Source of the DNA: Parascedosporium putredinis
Lineage: Eukaryota; Ascomycota; Sordariomycetes; Microascales; Microascaceae
NCBI GenBank assembly: GCA_949357655.1
Contig: CASHTG010000001.1
Coordinates: forward strand, 1,488,001-1,552,000
Reading direction: 5' to 3'
Length of the DNA: 64,000 bases
Under the pieces are notes generated by a model that was not told the DNA's origin, did not search any database, and worked only from the letters and a program-made list of their open reading frames with translations. A program made the position numbers and the translations under genes. Positions within the stretch are counted from its first letter, which is position 1. The number at the start of each line of letters is the position of its first letter. Below are positions 58,725 through 64,000 of this stretch, piece after piece.

Positions 58725-61700
58725 ACGAGGAGACGAGCCTTCAAGAGGCGCGCAGGATTTGCTTGATAACTCGCTCCGCCCTTGCTCTGCGTATGAGAAC
58801 GAGGTGACAGGTAATGGACGCTTGCCTTTTCGTTGGATTCTTTTGCAGCGCCAGACTTGGGACAACAACTGCTTAGGGCGTCGAGGAGAAGTTGAGAAGA
58901 GGGTTTCCCGATAAGGGAGAAACGCCCGGTAAGGATGGAATGGGGTTCTCTCTCACATCCAGCCTTCCGGTCCTCCACATGTGAAGGTGGGAAGCCAGCA
59001 GGACCTACTTGGTAGTAGCGTGCGCAGAGGCGTGAAAGAATGCACTAACGCTCCTAATCAGAAGTCTGGGAAATCGGAACGGGTGATCAATTGGAGGAAT
59101 GCGAAAAAGAGTTTGGACGCGGATGGGAGGACCCCAGCTAAAGAGCTAAAGGGCACCAACAAGTTTAATAGATGAGAGACTGAAAGGGAAAAGGGTTCGA
59201 GTGGGATTTCTCTCCTTGGACGAGAATTAGGGAAGAGAGGTACGAAGTATCAGTTGATGTAGGGGAAAGTGCCCCCAAGCTCGGAAGGGGGATCTTGAAG
59301 GCCGGTGGTGGGTTATTTTTTTCCTTTTGGGGCCCAGCTTTTTGACATAGGTTCATGTTCCTTTTCCTGACCCCTGTGCCCCTCAACCAGACTTCAACTT
59401 TGGTCCTTGTCGATGATCAAGACTCTTGGTGCCGCAAAACAGCATCGCAGCAGTACAGCAACAGCAACAGCAACAGCGGCAGGAGCTGGCAGTACTGCCA
59501 CAAACGAGGCGGACCTTTGTGCTGGAGATGGCAAAAGCATCAATTGATCTTCAGCAAGGGAGTGTGTTTATCATTTCTGGCCGCCTCTTGTCGTTTCCTT
59601 TGCCCTCCTCTCCTGCCCTCCCCTCATTCCCTCCCCTGGCATGGCTCCCCTTTCCCTCGTCTCCTTTTCGTCCTTTGATGCCCTCTGATCCATGTTCCTT
59701 CATGCTTCTTCGGGATCCAAGGTGTGCCGCGTTCTGCACTACCGGGTCTTGCGGGTGAGGTGGGTGTGTGTGTGTTGTGTGTACCGCACCGCACCGCTGC
59801 CACCAACAGGGATGTGCGAGTGGGCGCTTTGGGGGATGAAAAAGAAAACTGGCGCGAGGAACAAGATACACGCCAATGCACGACGGGGTCGCAGGGGATC
59901 CAGGTATCCAGGCCAGCAGGTCTGATGATTTCCAAACCCACCAAACAAGGGTCTGGAGGTGGTGGGAGTGATGAATTGGTGGTGGGTGGTGGGGGAGGGG
60001 ATAAAAGTGGAGATTTCACACGAGCGTGGTGGGTACTGGATTTGGCGCTATCGGGTGGGAGGGCCTAGATCAGTTCAAGTACAGGTCGACGCATCGAGAG
60101 ATCCACAAGGAATTGGGAAACTCCGTTGAGAATCTCAAGTCATAGACACTTGACCCCATCTTGCAATCGAACAAAGCAAAGGGAAGGGTTCAATGCTTGA
60201 AGGCTTAGACAGAGCCAAGGAATCCACAACCCAGGCCGCCCGCCCCATCTCTCACATGGTATTGATGTACTGGTTTTTTTCCTTCCTTTTTCCTTTTTCT
60301 TTCCCTCCAGTCGTTTTAAACTCGTTCCTCGAAGATCAATATACCCGCCATGCCCCACCACACACACATCCGCCCCAAAATCAAAGCATGCACGAAACCT
60401 CCTGTCTCCTTTCCCGGCGTGGCCAGAGGAACGAGCTCCTGTGTGGGTTCTTGGTGTTGATATTCCATCCTTCCCTCCAACCACACCCCGTTTCGCTGTC
60501 ACTAGCTCCTCGAAGGAATCCCTCCCTGCACAAAGATTCCGAGAGCACAAGGATGCCTGGGAAACCCCTGGCCCTGGGTGCTGCGTGTGAACGTGTGAAG
60601 TATACCGAGGTATACAATGGTGTATTATGTCGTGTCTGAATGTAATAGTACAAGCACGAAGTAATATGAGTGGGAAGGAATGAGTGTAATAATAATAAGA
60701 CCAGCGCATTGTGACTACGAGAGCGGGAAATCTTTCCGATCTAAAAGCGCGGCTGCTCCACGCGGATGAACAACCTCACCAAATGTGCTGGGAGAGCTGC
60801 GCTTGGTGGCCGAGACAAGGGCCAGGCCATGCCGCATATGATTACACACCCACCCTGTTTTTCTGTTGGAGCATAGGCTGATGACTGTCCTTCTAGTTCC
60901 CTGCAGGCCACACCTGTCAAAAGAGAAAGGGTGAAGTCAAAGCCAACGACAGGTCACAGAGGGGCCCAAGATCCAATGTGAGCTTGACAAGACCGGCTTC
61001 TTGGCTTTTTGACCATTGATCCATTCCATTATTACCCTCCTCCCCATTAGTCGTTGACCTGCAAGTATTGCTTGGGACGGGTGCTGTACATACTACTAGA
61101 TCCATGGATCATTCTAAATATGTCACTCGTCCTCAGCGAGGCTTGGCTCCTGGGCGAATCGATTTGCCGCACGTCAACCTTTTCCTGTGGACGCAGCGAT
61201 ACGATTTCAGAGTTACGAGCCTACAGGAGGATGGGATAAAATCCAGGTGCTCATAATAACGGGCGCATAGGGCTTGAATCCCGAGTCAGTGCTGCACATA
61301 CATATCCAGATCATGGCGGTGATCCGCCGAGAAGGTGCACCATCATTGATCCGAGGATCCCCCTCGATCAAGGCCACGACCAACCACATAGACAACCGCC
61401 CCACGACAGTGGGTGGATATCGCTAGCCTCCATCAATGTGGTCTCCACCGAGACCCAAGAGTTCGGGGGCGAGCATCAAAAGATCAAAAGGGTTCAGGGC
61501 AGATCGGTACCATCATGATACGGCATAGTCACTCCCTACTCTGTCCCTTCTCCTTCAAACCGGAGTGTTTTTTACTCGGTCCATTTGAGAGCGCAAGACT
61601 TGCTAGGTATAAGAGGCTCAGTTGCGAAACAATCGACGGTACACTTGAGAATCGCCCGGGAAAGGCGAGGTGCCGCCGAGTTCAGGAAGAACACCATTGG

Positions 61701-62160
61701 CGCAGCACCCTGCAATTGCTGCCAGCGAACGTGGTCAGTGCATCATAAGGCCGAGCTGCTCCAACTCCAAGGAAAGGAACAACGGAGGGCCGATTAGGAG
61801 CACTCGAGGCTAGTCAAGTCCCCGGAGTGAACTATGGAAGGCCCGAAAGACTGGAAGGGGGCGGGGAAAGAGCACTTGAGTGCATTTCTCGAAGTTTCTG
61901 GCCTGCCTGAAGTCGAGGAGAGGGGCGAGGCAAGAACACCCGACAGTAATACGCGCCCCGTCTCCGCTTTCTCCATGAACAAACGCCGACTAAACACACT
62001 AAGACTACGTAACAAAGGAGGGGTCCAAACAAGCAAGGGAGAGGTGGTGATGGCGATGGGGAAGCGAAAAAGAAAAATCGAAACATCAATTGGGTGAGAG
62101 CTCAGGACACGGGAATTCTCCTAACGGTGGGCGTAAAAAAGCTTTGGGGGGCTGGTGCTG

Positions 62161-62260
62161 GTCCTGGCTGGTCCTGGCTGGTCCTGGCTGGTCCTGGCTG
62201 GTCCTGGCTGGTCCTGGCTGGTCCTGGCTGGTCCTGGCTGGTCCTGGCTGGTCCTGGCTG
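62161..62260. repeat. 10-bp minisatellite, ten perfect copies
   Basis: Unit GTCCTGGCTG repeated ten times without a single mismatch, preceded by a degenerate GCTGGTGCTG. It is not a multiple of three and lies in no recognised gene. Confidence 0.95.
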
Positions 62261-64000
62261 CTAATGGGGAAACTTCTCAATTGATGTATTAGTCCGCCCC
62301 CTTCCTTTTTCTTTTTTTCTGTTCAACTTTAATAAGATTGAAGACTCTGGGCGCGCTAGAGTGCGTCTAATGGGAACCGTTCTCTACTTGTAACAGAAAG
62401 AATGCTGGCGTTTACCCCTATTGAGCCTCCTGCATTGAGATTGATGCTCTCTTCCCACGACACTAGGCTATTTCGGCGTGGGGTACCGAGGCAGCGAGAA
62501 ATAGAAAATACTTCGTACATTCGACATAACATACAACGGGCAGATTGGGTTGTGTGGCCCCTGAAAGTATTACAAAGCAACCCAGATCAATCGTGACGCA
62601 CGTCAATTGATGCTACTCGTAGAATGATCTCTTCCATCAAGTACATCAACAAGTGTCATGGAGATCCGTAGTGTACGGTCTCTCACCATCCATTGACGGC
62701 ATTTCAGCCACCGTCATTATGTGACCTATGCATATTTTCGAATATAGGGTATTAGTGCCAAGAGAAAAGAAAATGAACGAAACAAAGAAAGACCCAGGAT
62801 ATATCCATAGATGCGTGTGGATGCCGGTGGAGATGACCTCTCCAACCCATTCTGCGAGCTGCAGCACGACCCTGCCACGCCTCCTCGACCATGTACGGTA
62901 TTCTTCTAGAGTATGCGAAGGAGCTTTCTTGCCGCAACTGCAAATCATTCTATTGGGCTGACCGGCGGTCTCACTTCTGGACCATGGCCACACTATGTCT
63001 GGGACGGACGACATGTTATTACAGGGTTGACTAGTCTACTAATGCTACCACCTTACTTCGTCCTCAATATCTAGCAAATCAATCGCACGTCTCCATGGAT
63101 GCAGCTCGGAAGCCTTGCGTTGTTCCGTTAGCGCGTAGTTCCAGTACTCGTCGGAGTCGTTGGTCCACAGCAGCTTACTGGATACCGGATATCGAGCAAG
63201 AGGGGAAAGGGGGTGCGGGAGGACCATCACCCGCAATAATACATCTCAAGTAAGGCGAGAAAGGCCTCTATAATGGATTCATTGAGGGGGACTACTTGGT
63301 ATATTGACGAGGAGGCAGCATGCCATGGGCAGTTTCTTAATCTTCGGTGATCGACAAGGTCGCGTTCTACAAGTAGCACCTTCGGAGTTGCATAGCTATT
63401 ACAAGTAGTTTGCCTCTCCCTTTCATCCCTCATCCATCCATGGCATTAATACAAGTATTACGGGCCATCCGCTTCAGACGATCCGATCACCAGCCTGCCG
63501 AGCTACTCCCAGAATCGAACCCTATTCCATCCTTGCATGCAGATCCAGCGGCGGTTGTCGCATTACCATCCCTGTCCCCCGAGCTGGGGGCTTGGTGGAA
63601 AACCAAGAAAATAACACAGGACAATAATATTAATGATGGAGGTTCAGGCGCTAGGCAAGCTCGGATTCTTGGAAACGACAAACACCTCGGAGGGGCACAA
63701 GAACCCCTGTCCTTGTCCTGTCCAAGCTTCCTGTCTCTCGCCCTCACCTCCCTTGAATCTCCATGATGTGCCGCCCTCAGGCCAAGGCAACGGCGTAAAT
63801 TGAGTCTTTCGGTAGTCGGGGGTTGATGAAACCCACCTGGTTACCTCGGGGTATCCCGGCCTACAACACACTTTGCAGCCGTCGATCTCCCTTTACGCGA
63901 CTATCGACTTATATTGGAAGGGGTTGGGGGGACAACATGCGCCCTGTTGACTTGTAGTGGAGAATTAATGAACGGAGGCACGCCGCAAATAATGTACAGG

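Larger units (their letters stand above)
57465..64000. other. 6.5 kb gene-free stretch to the window end
   Basis: No protein or RNA gene recognised. The first kilobase is the promoter side of the transcription factor. It contains an 8-bp repeat at 58693, a TACCGAGGTA motif at 60603, the ATCCATGGAT word at 61100, and the 10-bp minisatellite at 62161. Frames up to about 190 aa (60140-60709 minus) have no recognisable composition or motif. Confidence 0.5.

Noticed and set aside
58693..62260. CRISPR-like array
   Set aside because: The repeats are direct tandem units without spacers, and the genome is fungal.

Overview
The window is nuclear DNA of a filamentous ascomycete (Pezizomycotina, most likely Sordariomycetes; genus not determined). 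The signs are short GTAAGT...CTAAC...AG introns, a lone dispersed 5S rRNA gene, an intron-bearing tRNA, a Zn2Cys6 regulator, a LaeA-like methyltransferase, and long CT-rich untranslated or intergenic tracts. No transposon, virus, CRISPR array or AT-rich RIP-like block was recognised.

Layout. 1-2.3 kb: 3' part of an unidentified conserved fungal protein (+). 6.8-9.7 kb: DUF1399/glycine-rich-domain protein (+). 11.7-12.9 kb: YeeE/YedE sulphur-transport-type membrane protein (+). 13.5-16.4 kb: Rad5/HLTF-class SNF2-RING helicase (-). 17.7-18.5 kb: cysteine dioxygenase (-). 19.6-20.2 kb: Pol III pair, tRNA-Ala(CGC) and 5S rRNA (+). 20.6-21.2 kb: AIM41/YqeY-like mitochondrial protein (-). 23.5-25.3 kb: ten-exon LaeA-like methyltransferase (-). 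25.3-36.2 kb: nearly 11 kb with no supportable gene. 36.2-38.6 kb: type II phosphatidylinositol 4-kinase (-). 40.9-41.3 kb: doubtful small protein (+). 43.8-47.3 kb: second SNF2-RING helicase with a HIRAN-like N-terminus (+). 48.2-51.2 kb: gamma-tubulin complex GCP2 (-), divergent from 52.2-53.3 kb: proteasome alpha-5 (+). 54.2-57.5 kb: Zn2Cys6 transcription factor (-). 57.5-64 kb: no gene seen, with a perfect 10-bp minisatellite.

The genes are mostly unrelated housekeeping functions, not a cluster. Two loose themes are sulphur (a YeeE-type membrane protein and cysteine dioxygenase, 5 kb apart) and DNA-damage tolerance (two SNF2-RING helicases).

Caution on quality: most longer genes need single-base corrections to stay in frame. 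About twenty fit a missing base, usually in a short G/C run, and a few fit an extra base. The methyltransferase, AIM41 and proteasome genes read cleanly. I read the rest as intact genes with sequencing or assembly indels rather than pseudogenes. The best unexplained signal is the 10-mer TACCTCGGTA (either strand), found at least eight times, never in a recognised gene, with three copies around the 5S gene.
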